The notes beneath the pieces are model-generated. The model ran no database searches and was not told the origin of the DNA. It saw only the letters and a list, made by a program, of their open reading frames with translations. From assembly GCA_030998225.1 (NCBI GenBank), contig JAPYXD010000680.1:16058001-16122000 (forward strand): 64,000 nt of DNA, given 5' to 3'. Both the position numbers and the translations under genes were made by a program. Positions 23,101 through 34,420 of this stretch are shown here, in pieces. Origin of the DNA: Diplolepis rosae. Taxonomy: Eukaryota; Arthropoda; Insecta; Hymenoptera; Diplolepididae. The stretch's first letter is position 1. Each line of letters starts with the position of its first letter.

Positions 23101-25417
23101 GATCTACATCAGCCTTTAAAAAATTTATTTATAATTATTAAATAATTATTAAATTTCAAAGATATTTATGGAACTTAGAAATTAATACAAAAAAGTCATA
23201 AACAACTTTTTAAAAATGTTTTCATAAGAATATCATATGAAACAAATATTTTGTTGAAACTAAAAATAATTTAAATGATCGAGCTTCAGATATTTTTAAA
23301 TATACGTACTTTATCTCCTTCTGCGATTTCAGCGATAACTGCTTCTGTAGATGGATTTATAGTGGAAAATTTTTTTCCGCTTACTGCATCCACAAACTCA
23401 TTGTTGATGAATAGCTAAGAAAAAATTTGATTTTCTTCTGATTTTTGGTGAAATTAAAGATATTTATCAGGCAAAACTTTCGATATCCCTAGTATATTCC
23501 GGGATGTTTATGGGACATCCAAATGTTCTACGTGGGATGTTCTAAATGTTAAATATTTTTGGGATAGCACAAGTAGCTCATCCGAATGTCCCTAAATCAT
23601 CCCGTAAACATCCTAACGATATCCCAACAAGGATATCAAATTTTCCGCCTCGTAGTATACCCGGTAATTTCCTATAAATCTCCCTAGGATGTCCCCAGGA
23701 TATCCTAGGATATAAATCGGATATCCCGCGAAATCCCATTGCTATGAGGCAAAAGGTTCAAAAAACCATTTTTTCTTTTATTGGCTTAAAAGATGCTTTG
23801 AATCTTTTAAAATATGAGGCAAACTTTATGGTCCTCGGATAGCATATTAATGGTACACTCAACTTCCACTTATTTTGCGCCCTCTGAAACGAAAACAACT
23901 TACTTATTTTGCATTTCCCCTTATTCCCACTACTTCTCACGCGATCGTATTTTTTTTTTGCTATTCGTGTTTTTTTATTGATTATTTGTAAAGAGTTGGA
24001 AAATCGTTTGCATTTCGATGGTTCGTGGAGGGGATATCCGACCCTCCGTAAACGCAAAATAAGTAAACGGTGTGGCGCAAAATAACCAAGCGGTAAAATA
24101 AGTGAAAGTTGAGTGTAAGAGTTTTCTAAGAGTAGGATTTTTTCATTTGTTCATGTCTATAACACATTTCAAAACTTCAAATGCGTTTTTCTCGAAATAT
24201 GATTTTTCAAAACGGCACGCAGCATAACTAACAATTTTCAATCTTTTTATTTGAAAATTTAACCTCGACTTTGAAATAACATTTCAAAGTGAACCACGTA
24301 GGGAATTTTCGATTAGTTAATTTAAACAATATTTATTAACAAGTGACTGCCTTTTTGGTGAAAATTGAACGACTTTATTCAAACACTCGCCAATTACACA
24401 AAAATCAATATTTCTATAATCCCCTACGTAGTTCACTAGCTAGACTCATGTAGATTACACAGATTTTTTTTCTTTTTTCCAGCTTCAAATTTGCCCCAGA
24501 TTGCCTCAAATTCAACATGCCTCGGGAGAATTGCTCCAGTGTCGCCATTTTGTAATATTTTCCTGCAAATTTTTTTGTAATATACTTAAATATATGCTCA
24601 ATAACTACGCCAAGTATTATTTCTCTATCACCTTTTCTTCCGCCCAAAAAAATGGTCAAAAAACGCTTTTTTTAGGCCCTTACAGTGGTGTTATCATTTA
24701 AATTTGGTCTATGAGGAGTCGTTGATAGTTAATCTTAGAAGTTTCACAACCGAAATTAACTTAGAAAGAATAACAAAAAATTACGAGAGTACTTTTTTCT
24801 TCTTCTTCTAGTTTTTTCTTTAAGTACTTTTAATTGAGTACAATTTCATCATTGAAAGTCCATAATATATATTTGTTTTTTCTGCAAATCTTATTTAAAG
24901 AAGTTATGGAGGTAATCGATCTTGAAAATTTCATTAGTCTTATTAAATCATTTAATCTTTTGATGAAATCTTGTTTCTGTAGAATGTGATCCTCCGATAA
25001 TGTAGACACTGACAGAAATTTCAAACTCAACTAATTAATTTAAAATATTTTAATCTCATAAAAAATTATGAAAGTTTCTTATTTCAAAAAAAGTTGTAAT
25101 CAGACCGATAAAATTGTCTCATACTCAATTCTGTACTTTTTCATATTGTATACACGTGAGTTCACGTAAGTTTATCCTTTTCGCACTTATAGCCACTCTG
25201 CACATGTATACATAGACATGTTGCTTACAAAAAGATTTCCACTAGCGCAGAAAATACATGATAAGAATAGTATAGTAGAAGAGTTAAGATAATAAGTACA
25301 AGGTAAGTTTGATATGTTTGATGCATTATTTTGTCTTTAGTTGCTGATTATAAAAACATAAAAAACTAGGGAACCTCATACCTTTGTATATTTAATAGTG
25401 GGACTTGGATTCGCCAT
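20180..25417 (-). CDS. Aldehyde dehydrogenase, ALDH1A/retinal dehydrogenase-like, copy 1
   Basis: Ten exons on the minus strand: 25417-25382, 23414-23310, 23113-23012, 22782-22617, 21892-21588, 21402-21300, 21210-20912, 20788-20580, 20390-20316, 20240-20180. All borders are GT-AG and all phases agree, giving 486 residues, close to the usual length of cytosolic class 1 enzymes. It oxidises aldehydes (possibly retinal) to acids with NAD(P). Visible hallmarks: IPWNYP with the transition-state Asn, KPAEQTPL (cofactor Lys), the Rossmann FTGSTEVG, the general base Glu in LELGGKSP (about residue 258), nucleophile Cys in GQSCCAGSR (about residue 292), KEEIFGPVQ, and a C-terminal [14 protein letters not shown]. 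There is no targeting peptide, so it is probably cytosolic. The donors of exons 5 (GTGCGA) and 9 (GTGGGT) are weak. It is paralogous to the copy at 40006-62191 and looks intact. Confidence 0.93.
23462..23745. repeat. GGATATCC-rich repeat in intron 1 of ALDH copy 1
   Basis: This stretch is packed with variants of GGGATATCC, GGGATGTTT and ACATCC on both strands, giving a self-complementary tract of about 280 bp. It looks like a degenerate foldback element in the 2-kb first intron. Confidence 0.5.
23854..24117. repeat. Foldback element in intron 1 of ALDH copy 1
   Basis: TACACTCAACTTCCACTTAT at 23854 is mirrored by AAATAAGTGAAAGTTGAGTGTA ending at 24117. Inner TTTTGCGCC / GGCGCAAAAT pieces also pair. 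The open frame across it (23758-24057) is on the shadow strand and not a gene. Confidence 0.65.
24300..25381 (-). other. Rest of intron 1 of ALDH copy 1
   Basis: AT-rich intron DNA without recognisable coding sequence. A short inverted pair, CCACGTAGGGAATTTTC near 24295 and ATCCCCTACGTAGTTC near 24418, brackets about 120 bp. Confidence 0.4.
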
Positions 25418-25439
25418 AATTTACAAATAATCGTGAATA

Positions 25440-25620
25440 TTTGATCTGAGAGATGCAGTTTATTCAACTGGCAGTTGGCAGTGATCAGCAGCTGTCAGCA
25501 GTGACTAACTAACAAACTAACCGGTGGAGTTTGAGAGTGGAGATTGGTGGAGATGGACTGGTCACTGGCAGTACTGGCATCTGGCATATGATGGCATAGA
25601 TATCCGCTATAGCCACCGTG
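25440..25620 (-). promoter_or_regulatory. Probable 5' leader/promoter of ALDH copy 1
   Basis: This GC-richer stretch lies directly upstream of the start codon at 25417. On the plus strand it contains repeated CTGGCA and GCAGTGA/CAGCAGT units, and minus-strand TCAGT-like initiator motifs. No TATA box was seen. The role is assigned from position only. Confidence 0.35.
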
Positions 25621-25650
25621 CGTGACTGCAGCGCCATAGCATGAGTGAAC

Positions 25651-26610
25651 TAAAGGAGGCTGTTCGAGAACTTTTACAATGTATTATAATGGGACTTAGT
25701 TATAAAAATGTTTATTACCAATAAAAAAAAAAACAAAAAAACAATTTGATACACTTTAAAATTCGATTGTTTTCCCTTGTGAAGTATTTGTGTGAAATCA
25801 GCAGTAAAAAGTAAGTATTTTCCATAATAAAAATGATATAGAAACCAGTAAATATATTGGAAACGGTCAAGTTGTAGAGAATATTTTCATCGAAAAAATA
25901 AGCTATGATCTAAGAAACCAATCATTTTCAAAAAATTGGTAAAAACGACAGTAAAGAAATATCCTATTATAAAAAACATTATTAAAATATTATTTTTCGT
26001 AATTTTTTCATTAAAAAGAGTGTCTTTTCTTACATATGACACGGCTGATGATATAATTTCCAGTCTTGAAATCATAGAAAAACTTCTTTTTCCAGAGACT
26101 GATTTTTGGCATGACGACTACCTTAAGTTAATGACAGATCAAAACAGACTAGAAAAATAATAAAGAATTAAATTGTAATTTCATGATGACAGTTTTAGGT
26201 ACTTGTTGAGTAAATAAATATTAATTGTTTATTTTCAGATTCAAATTCATCATGGATATAATTATTAAAACAGGTTTTCAATCAATTAAACATACAATAC
26301 AATTTCAACCACAAACGAAAATTAAAGGTAAAAATCTCGTTCTGGCAGAACACGTACGAGATGTCCAAGAGTTCCGTAGAAATAATAACTTTTGCCTTCT
26401 TACTGCAGCTACCCACTTATTCCTTTGATTTATTTTCCATTTAGACGTTGGAAATTTATAAAATTTACACTCACTTTTCCTGCTTGTATTTTTACAATTC
26501 ACAACACAACAACTTCGGTGGCTCATTTCAGCTATATTTTTTTAATTAAAACAAAATTTAAATTTGCACATGTATTTTGATTGCTCGGAAATATAAAACA
26601 GCCTCCTTTA
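25651..26610. mobile_element. Short TIR element with a THAP-domain fragment
   Basis: TAAAGGAGGCTGTT (25651-25664) is mirrored perfectly by AACAGCCTCCTTTA (26597-26610), a 14-bp terminal inverted repeat around 960 bp. The 8-bp flanks do not match. Inside, near the right end on the minus strand, is the start of a THAP finger. THAP fingers occur in P-element-like and related transposases, so a deleted member of such a family is likely. Confidence 0.5.
26305..26526 (-). pseudogene. THAP zinc-finger fragment
   Basis: Starting at 26526 the frame reads MSHRSCCVVNCKN, then SECKFYKFP and RNKWVAAVRRQ. These are the C-x4-C pair, the FxFP-like turn and the invariant Trp of a THAP finger. After VRRQ the expected late Cys and His (ICxxHF) and proline box are missing. 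The frame ends in unrelated residues, which suggests an indel. It is about 73 codons against about 90 for a full THAP finger. It is not a functional gene as seen. Confidence 0.6.
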
Positions 26611-27020
26611 ACGCCTAAATTATCCACTGCGTGCGCTGGCGTCGATTTAACTCTCCCTACCATGACTTCGCACGGTGCCTTATGCGATCAGTGTTGCCAT
26701 TGCTAGTACACTTGTACTAGATTTAGTAATTTTTAGCAAGTTTTAGTCTTATCTAGTGATTTCGTAGAGCAACGTCTGGTAACGTAACTTATATTGAAAT
26801 CATCGACTTGACTGTAAGGGGTACGGGGACAATCCTTGTGAAGCTGAAAGTGCCATACCGCCACCAGAGCACGGACTTGGAGTTAACGTCGCGTTATTAT
26901 AGCGTAGTATTTAGCGCTACCTTCAGATCTTACAAATGATGTGCTAAAGGGTGTCCACAAAATATTGGGAGTTTTAAAAGTTAAGTTGGTATGATTGTCA
27001 ATTTGCGAAATAATGTTATT

Positions 27021-27133
27021 GCACCACCGTGAAGTTAGCACCCCGACTATGAAAATTTCGATTTTTTTTTATGGAATCAAAAAATTGAAAAATTTACAAA
27101 GTTTTCAAAATTGAGGTGCTAACTTCACGGTGC
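27021..27133. repeat. Foldback element
   Basis: GTGAAGTTAGCACC near 27029 pairs with GGTGCTAACTTCACGGTGC ending at 27133. The centre is an A/T run. Confidence 0.6.
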
Positions 27134-27518
27134 ACCCCATATTTTGGAATTTTTTAAAAATTCCTTTTTTAATCGTTTGATGGTCGTTTAGTGCCGTTTG
27201 GTAGCCCACTTTCAACGTTTGGTGGTCAAAATTAGAGAAGTTATTAAGTTTATAACATTGTGATGATATTCTGAAATTACAAGAAAATTTTATTAATAAT
27301 TTCTTCAAAGTTATTTTGTCGTGTTTTTTATTTTATTTTTAGTTTTTTGGTATTAACATTAAACGATTTGGTTTGATTTCTTAATAAATATCAGAGAAAA
27401 TTTATTGTTGTGAAATAATTGCTCCATGGTATGTAAACCTAGTTAGCTTCATCGGCTGATGATTTTACATATTTTTATCAATCATTGAGTCGAATCTGAA
27501 TGCTAATTACTATTATAA

Positions 27519-27632
27519 GGGATCTTTTACACGCTTTTTGGAAAATGTATCTTCTTCTCGCTCTACCACTTGAAAATTCAAGTGGTTGAGTGAAAAGACG
27601 ATACATTTTCCAAAAAGCGTGTAAACGATCCC
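27519..27632. mobile_element. PIF/Harbinger-like MITE, TAA target duplication
   Basis: A 114-bp foldback starts GGGATCTTTTACACGC and ends GCGTGTAAACGATCCC. It is flanked on both sides by TAA (27516-27518 and 27633-27635). A 3-bp TAA duplication with GGG-starting ends fits PIF/Harbinger MITEs. The arms are long (about 35 bp) and nearly perfect. Confidence 0.7.
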
Positions 27633-27990
27633 TAATTAATAACTTTAAATGATATACTGTAGCTCTGTATGCATAGAATAATGATATGGCACTCTGCAAT
27701 AGAAAAGGGATGCGCTGGGTACTGTTCAACGATATGGCAAATGATGTAACGTTTGTCCACATGAGAAAAGTAATACAACCTGAAGCTGCTATACACTACT
27801 GGGGGCAAAAACTGAGGTGAATTTTTAATTTAAACTTTGTGGGCTAACCGATTCGGGCAAACTTTTTTATTTTTATGTTGGTCCTACTGTTACTGACATC
27901 TGTGCCAAATTTCATGTCAATGTCATCATTTGTTACATAGTTACGCTTGTGTTTTCTAAACGAATAAAAGTGATTTTTTCGATTTTTCCA

Positions 27991-28262
27991 ATGTCTGGAT
28001 TTGTTGAGCAAAAAAGTGCCATTAAATTTTGTTTGCGGAATGAATCTTCAGTTGCGGAAACGTTCAGAATGTTGCAGAAGGCCTTCAGCGATTTGACCAT
28101 CTCGCAGAAAAATGTTTATAAGCGGTACAAAGACTTCAAAGAAGGCAGAGAACGTGTTCATGACTTGGAACGCCCCGGACTACCATCAACATCAGCTGAC
28201 GAGCAACACGTCAATCAAATCAAATAATTAGTGCACAAAAATCGTCGATTGACAATTAGAGA
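27991..28262 (+). pseudogene. Mariner transposase N-terminal fragment
   Basis: The frame begins MSGFVEQKSAIKFCLRN and continues through AETFRMLQKAF and VYKRYKDFKEGRE to RPGLPSTSADE, the first helix-turn-helix of a mariner transposase. A TAA after QIK interrupts it, and the same frame then resumes as LVHKNRRLTIRDL. The sequence then breaks at about 28263 where another element is inserted. The catalytic DD34D part was not found nearby. Confidence 0.7.
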
Positions 28263-28565
28263 CCTATACAGGAACCCATATGGGGACATTCCGTAGGTTC
28301 CCATGTAGGATCCCTTATCATAACCTATATAGGAACCTATCTTACCGCTCATAGAAATTTGACAGAAATTTTTATATCATGTAAAACGGTTACCTGCCTA
28401 AATTACTACATAGTTTCCTATGTAGGTTCTTACGTGATTTCCTACATTGATTCCTACATCAAAACATTTTTTCGACAAAAAAATATAAAACTTCTGCGCA
28501 ATGGTTTACCTTAAATTGGTTAACGGTAGAGCATTTTACATTTTTGAGAATATAGTAATATCTGT

Positions 28566-28970
28566 AACCCTCCGTTACCAAACTTAAAAATTGTTACACG
28601 GTTACCAAACCCTAGAGGATTTTCCTCTGCGTGTTAGAACATCTGCATTGTTACTAAATGTGGCGATTACTTGGCTGAACGTGCAACATCAAAATATGGC
28701 AACACCGCACTCTAGAACTCAAGCTATTTCCATTGCACGAAAGCCAAACTATGGAGGGATTCCCTCAGAATTCACGTCACCTTTGGTTTTGAAAAGTGAT
28801 TATTGAATGAGTATTCTACTTGAACATTTATTATTGCTACAAAACGCATCGGGAATAATTCGTGGAAAGGTATTCAAACGGACCAGACTGTGTGAAGCGT
28901 AAATTAGAAGTTATTTCGAAAAAACTGACCCCAGTGAGGGAATCCCTCATATGCTTCGTAACGGAGGGTT
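28566..28970. repeat. Nested TIR element, AACCCTCCGTTAC ends
   Basis: AACCCTCCGTTAC at 28566 is mirrored by GTAACGGAGGGTT ending at 28970. The interior open frame (28591-28806) has no recognisable domain. It abuts the TTAA-flanked element directly. Confidence 0.55.
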
Positions 28971-28972
28971 AA

Positions 28973-29174
28973 GGCCGTATGGTAGACTCTGAAGTCACAA
29001 ATTATATACGACCATTTTATAATTAAAATGATAATTTTAACAAATTTTCTGGAGAAGGCAGTAATGCGTTACCTTTTTCTGCATTGCTGTCTTCTCCGGA
29101 AAGTTGATTCAAATTATTATTTAATTATACAGTAATCGTATGTAATTGGTTATGTTAGACCCTACCACACGGCC
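28973..29174. mobile_element. MITE with TTAA target duplication
   Basis: The ends GGCCGTATGGTAGACTCT and AGACCCTACCACACGGCC are inverted copies. TTAA flanks both (28969-28972 and 29175-29178), as in piggyBac or Kolobok elements. An inner hairpin (CTGGAGAAGGCAGTAATGC and its mirror) lies at about 29050-29103. Confidence 0.65.
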
Positions 29175-29711
29175 TTAAGAAAAAAAATTTCTGACACAAC
29201 TACATTTCAAGAATAAAATCGCATAGGATTTTCGAAAGGAAAACTTTCACACAGGATTCTACATAAGTACCCACACAGCTTCCTATGTATTTTTCCTGTA
29301 AGGAATTTGCGATAATTTCTTTTATAGGATTCTTCCTAAATTACCATATGAAAACCTATTTAGAAACCTAGGTAGGTTCCTGTCTTATTTCATATAAAAA
29401 TTCGTGTCTCAAATTCATATAGGCGGTAAGATGGGTCCTATGTAGGTTACGATAAATAATCCCACATCGGAATCTGGGTAGATTCCCATATGGGTTCCTA
29501 TATGGGGATTTACAGTAGAGATACACACTAAATGAATCTGGTACTTTTTAATTTTTATGAGTGGTTTGTCTTCTTCTTCTTCTTAAACATGCTCGACAGT
29601 AGAACAAAAGCGCGACGTTGGCTTTATACTGCTTCTAGAAACTTTGTATATATTGCGATGCCCAAGTTGGGAAGTGTAACGTCAGGGCGCAGTTTTGTGT
29701 CGAGGAAAATA

Positions 29712-29815
29712 GGATAATAGAGGAATAGGAGAACAGATTCAATCAATGAGATTATCTCGCAGCTCAGACAATTATGTCATTGGTTGAATCCTGTTACTCT
29801 ATTCCTCTATTATCC
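29712..29815. repeat. Foldback element
   Basis: GGATAATAGAGGAATAGGAG at 29712 is mirrored to 29815. A weaker outer pair (AGGGCGCAGTTTT near 29685 and AACTGTGCCCTT near 29840) may mark the real ends. Confidence 0.6.
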
Positions 29816-30274
29816 TTTTCACTTCATCATGGGTTATGGAACTGTGCCCTTAGAGTCAGACTAACGTATGCTTTTCGTTCAGGGTTGCCAATATTTTCAG
29901 TGGCTATGCAGCCATCTGTCGGCTTGCTGCCAGCTAAAATTATCCAATCCAGGCACTTTATTTAGTCAATGTTTTTAGCTAAAATTTCAAAATCAGGATC
30001 CGGGTACCTCTCTATAACGTCGAGAAAACGCATGTTCAGTGCGAAAAAGAAAGAAAGAAGTACTTCCTTGAATTTATAAAAAGATTAATGTTATAACGAG
30101 GCGACGGTATGAAGAGGTTTCATTGTACTATTGTACTGGGTGTTTGAGAATGAAAATTTCATATTTTGATGACAAATCCTCTTAATTAAATTCGTGCACC
30201 ATTTTCTGGGACGGCAGAAAATTGATGCAGCACATATTGCGTTTAAATAAATGTAATCTTATTCGCATTAGCGA

Positions 30275-30350
30275 TCCCTATTGAAAAATCCTATGTAGGA
30301 TACCACATAGGATCTCATATAGGATCTTACATAGGATCCTACATAGGCAT
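30275..30350. repeat. TATAGGATC-type repeat cluster
   Basis: Six or so tandem variants of ACATAGGATCC/CATATAGGATC. They belong to the same motif family as the arms of the element at 28263-29508. Confidence 0.5.
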
Positions 30351-30650
30351 GAGTTCCTCGTTTCAAGAAAACAGGCTTCATAATTTTACGAGCAAGCAAA
30401 AGCAGAAAATTTTCTAAATCTTCTATCGCGCGACCGGGCTCGACATCTTGTCCTTGGAAAAACGCATTAATCTGGTTCGTCTCGAGAAGTATCAGTTCCA
30501 GAAATGTGAGATAAATATAATCGCGTTCCAATTGAGGCTTCGGATTCCATAACCGACGGAGCGCGTAGGCAAAAGAGGGTATACAGCAATGCGTGAACGT
30601 TTTTTTTCATTTCAATAAAAAATTCCGTAAAATGATCAAAAAAACATGTA

Positions 30651-31144
30651 CGAGGTCTGTGCGGAAAGTATCGGGCCTACCTTTATATCTCCGCGCCATA
30701 GTGTTCGAGCGACCTCTGCGGGGCATGGATGTCAACAGTAAAGCCTCGCTTGCTTGCTGACATCTGCCGGACGTATGGTTCATGCGCAGCGTGTCTTTGT
30801 TTACAAAGCTATTTTTGAGTTCGGCGGATTTTGTGATTGTTAAAAAAGGACTGAAAAGCAAGATCAACGAATTTGCATCAAATTTTGTTTTCAACTCCAA
30901 AAAACGAGTTTGGAAACTATTCAGATGATGCAGAAGGTCTTTGCGAATGAGTGTATGAGCAAAACACGAATAAAAGAGTGGTATAAACGTTTCAAAGGAG
31001 ACCGCACTTCTGTTGATAGTGATTCTCGTTCTGGCCGACTCTCGACTACAAAAACATTGGATAATATTGACCGGGTGCGACTTGCGATTGAAGGTGATCG
31101 TCGATTAACTGTTCGTGAACCAGAAAATGATGTCAGAATACCGA
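30651..31144 (+). pseudogene. Mariner element, 5' part, interrupted
   Basis: The end CGAGGTCTGT (30651) follows a TA, and the same end begins the mariner at 60030. The coding part from about 30865 reads RICIKFCFQLQKTS, then TIQMMQKVFANECMSKTRIKEW and RSGRLSTT, then RRLTVREPENDV. These are the two helix-turn-helix segments of a mariner transposase, including the SGRLST hinge. At 31145 another palindromic element begins and the catalytic domain is absent. This is a relic. On the minus strand the open frames are shadows. Confidence 0.7.
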
Positions 31145-32121
31145 ATACCGTCGCGAGGTATATCGATCGGACGCAGGGGAAAGAGAGATGCACCCATGCC
31201 GAGAGCACGCGACTCGACAGAGTTGCAACATCATTGTTGCTTATTCGTTTTGCTTATTTTTATGTTTTCTGTAAAAAGTATTTAGAAACACTCTAGACGA
31301 ATGGGAAGAAATGATATATATATATATATATATATACACTTTATATTGGCAATAATATAACAAAATGCATTAGAGAATTTTAAAAACGCACTATGCTTAG
31401 AGTTCTGGGAACAGTTTTGCTTACGCCGGCTCGGAATATAATTTCTGGAAAAATATTCTGAAGCTTTTTTTTTTGTTAACAAATTGTCAAAAATTTATCA
31501 CTGTGGTCGTGAAAATGTTCCAAGAAACAAATCCTGAAGTTGGAAGGAAAAGATCAAAGAATCCCGAAAAGTTCAGCCGGAATATTGGGAAGAAAGCCAG
31601 AAACAAAGTACAGTTGGTACAGATTATTATTGAGCTAGCAAAAAAAGTATTAATATTCGAATAACAATTGAATAACATTATCAGCATCATAATTCTATTA
31701 TATTTGATTCAGATAATTTTGATCTGTCAAATGAAATGTTTTTAATAATAGGTTGCTTGTCTTCCATTTTCACGAATATTTCGAGGATTTATCTTACAAA
31801 ATGTATTAGTCCTAAAAAATTCGACAAATTTCGAGCTAATGTTTAATATGTAACTACCAAACCTGTAATAACGATTATTTTGACGTATATTTAACAATAA
31901 ATGATTTAATTTTTGTTATATTATTGCCAATATGAAGTATATATACTTGTATAACATTTCTTCCCATCCGTCTAGTGTTTCTAAATACTTTTTACAGAAT
32001 AGATATAAATAAGAAAAACGAATTAGCAAGAATGATGTTGCAACTTTGTCGAGTCGCGTGCTCTCGGCATGGGTGCATCTCTATTTCTCCTGCGTTCGAT
32101 CGATATACCTCGCGACGGTAT
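31145..32121. mobile_element. Palindromic element inserted in mariner, 220-bp arms
   Basis: ATACCGTCGCGAGGTATATC at 31145 is mirrored to 32121. The arms continue for about 220 bp through GCACCCATGCCGAGAGCACG, AGTTGCAACAT, TTTCTAAATACTTTTTACAG and the AATATAACA centre pieces. The left arm includes a (TA)n microsatellite at about 31311-31336. The 540-bp centre has a short frame (31473-31664) without known domain. Confidence 0.65.
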
Positions 32122-32880
32122 CGGTGCGCTCGAACGCAGTTGCATAAATTCCCATCCTGACCTCAGTTTTGGATTAAAAAATCTCAAAATATATTAAAAA
32201 CTGCCTGAAATCCTACTGAACAGCTTTCTCGCTGAAAGTTCTCTCAACTCTAAACTTCCTCGTATACTTTTTTTTCAAGTTGAAACATGAGAATTCTGCC
32301 AGACTCAACTATTATAATAAAAATTATTAACAAATTGAGAATTTTGTTACGTTGAACACAGCCATTTGACGCTCTAGGCACTTTTGAGTCTGTTGATAAA
32401 ATTTCAGAGTATTCCGGACAAATTTGTACGAAAAACAGAGAGTTGATTGTAAAATATCGATTTTTAACTCAATGTCTTTAGAATTTTGAGAAAGATATGT
32501 ATTTTACGACGAATTGAAATAACCAAACTTCTTAGGAGCTTTAAAGAAAAGAGCGAGCCGAATTTTAGGTCACTTTCTTAGATTTTATATACTCTTACTG
32601 AGACTTTTCCAAACTGGTGACGGGAAAGTTTGGAAATATTCGAATTCCAACCACAATTGTTAGTTCACCGTGCTCTGCGCAAGAGAAATGCCACACGTGC
32701 TTGTTTAATTTAATTTATTTTTACTTGAGTGAGGCTCAAAAACTCCAGTGACAAGCTCTGAATAGTTCTTGCAGTCACTACATAAGAAAGTTGCAAATCT
32801 TATCTCAGCATTGTAAGCGAGCGTGCTCGTTATTCGACGAGAGCGTATCGTCCATATTTATAAGTGTAGTTATTAGGTTT
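32122..32880. other. Intergenic DNA
   Basis: No gene or clear repeat is recognised. Confidence 0.4.
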
Positions 32881-32881
32881 A

Positions 32882-33100
32882 TACAGGGTAGGCCATCTAA
32901 CATTAGAAATTTAAATCGGCTATAAAATAAACTTATGGAAATTTTTTCAAAAGTATCGTTTTATTAGAAAGATTGAACCTTTCCATTTAAGAATGAAACA
33001 CGACATTATTCAAATGACTGCCATTTTTCTTGCGTCTTTCCCCGCAAGGGCTGGAACATTCAATCGCCCTTGATGCCTCCTCTGTACCTATTTTCACTCA
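32882..33100. repeat. Terminal fragment of a DD41D-type element
   Basis: TACAGGGTAGGCCATCTAAC at 32882 matches the terminus TACAGGGTGGGCCATCTAG at 37086 beside the DD41D transposase. The following 200 bp, with ATGAAACACGACATT and TTTCCCCGCAAG, look like subterminal non-coding DNA of such an element. Confidence 0.45.
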
Positions 33101-33109
33101 ACGCCCTAC

Positions 33110-34420
33110 GTCCTGAATCACCTTCTTGAAACTGGAGCGACAAGGGTGAATGTGTCGATGAAGAGGAGGATGCCGCAGCCCGTAAGGTGGACCAAGGAGT
33201 ATGACAATAAGATTATATGCAGCACTCTTAGAAATCTGTCATCGAAGTCTGGAGCGTCCAGATCCAATATCCTGGCCGATCCTAATGCCCCGGTATTTAG
33301 AGCTTTACAGAACGAGCTAGTTCGTGACAATGTGGAACGAGATGCTTTGTAGGTTCTCGGCCGATATTCAATCTTTTATTCTTTCCTTATTCAACTTCAT
33401 GTTTCGGTGCTTCTACTTTCCGGCTTCCTAGAGATGTACCTATGTCATCTTTATCTCGAAGCCGGGGCTAAAGGGGTACAGACCGATCTCCCTGACTCCA
33501 TCTATATGTAATTTATTTGAAAGACTGATTCATCGCAGGTTGAAATGTCTTGTTGAACACAGTAATTGGATTCCGTACATTCAATTTGAATTGATCTGTG
33601 TTTTTCTGCGGATGGCTCCGGCGCCAGGACCTGCGGAGTGGGGGTTCCCCAGGCTGGGGTACTATCCCCAAATCTATTCGTAATTAACACGAGTTGGCTG
33701 CTTAATGTTCTCCCTCTTGAAGTCCGATGCGCGATGTATGCGGATGAGATGTTCCTTTACACCAGGAGTCGCGATATTCTTCTTACTAGGGATATGCTAT
33801 CTGGGGAACTCAGTTTGGCGATTCCTTGTCTGCTGACCCTGGGATTTTCAATTTCCATTTCTAAATGCCTGTTCTGCGTTTTTACTAAGTCCAGAGTCAA
33901 TCTATCCGAAATTTCTCTCTTCGCTGAGGGTCATAACCTGCCATGCCTCGGTGAGAACAAGTATTTGGGTGTGATCCTGGATCGTCAGCTCACGTGTGCC
34001 TGCCATATGCCATATGCCTGCAAACCGGACTCTGGTTCGTTCAATGCTCGAATTGGGCTCTCCTCTCTTTTCCTTGACGAACCGAAGAATTCTCTTGATA
34101 TTGGACCGTGCTCAACACATGGCCCTTAAAGTTGTTCTGGGATGCATGAAGTCCTCCCCATTCCTGTCCTGCTCTCCGAATCTGGAGAGTCCCCTCTCGA
34201 GCTGAGACGTCATCTTTTGAACAATCGATTCATTATCAGAAATTCCTCCTAGAGAAGTTACTCGCTTGTTCCAAAACTTAGGTTGCTGGTTGAAAAATCT
34301 GTGACCGCAACATCGCGTTTCCGAGCTCCCAGATCATCCCTTTTGAGTGCTTTTCAGAGACTGGAAGAAAGAGAGAGCGAGCTCTGTTTGATCGGGTTAT
34401 TTTGACGAGACTCGACTGTA
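33110..34420 (+). pseudogene. Dead non-LTR retrotransposon (reverse transcriptase) fragment
   Basis: The longest frame (33638-34129) reads MGVPQAGVLSPNLF, then RCAMYADEMFLYT and a NKYLGVILDRQL segment: reverse transcriptase motifs around the active site and the thumb of Jockey/R1-type LINEs. The catalytic YADD is YADE here. Just upstream, out of frame, AAGCCGGGGCTAAAGGGGTA is a trace of the KPG(K)...YRPISLT motif. The preceding frame at 33146-33352 may be linker sequence between endonuclease and RT. Frameshifts and stops throughout make it dead. The segment ends near CTCGACTGTA at 34411-34420, which matches a Tigger-like end seen at 63681-63688. Confidence 0.65.

Larger units (their letters stand above)
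28263..29508. mobile_element. Inserted foldback element with TATAGGAACC/TATGTAGG motifs
   Basis: Ends of about 90 bp are diverged inverted copies, sharing AGGAACCCATATGGG and TAGGAACCTATCTTACCGC-type pieces. Both arms are full of AACCTAYATAGG motifs. It splits a mariner fragment. Two smaller elements (28566-28970 and 28973-29174) are nested inside. The same motif family recurs at 30275-30345 and at 42620-42720. Confidence 0.55.
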
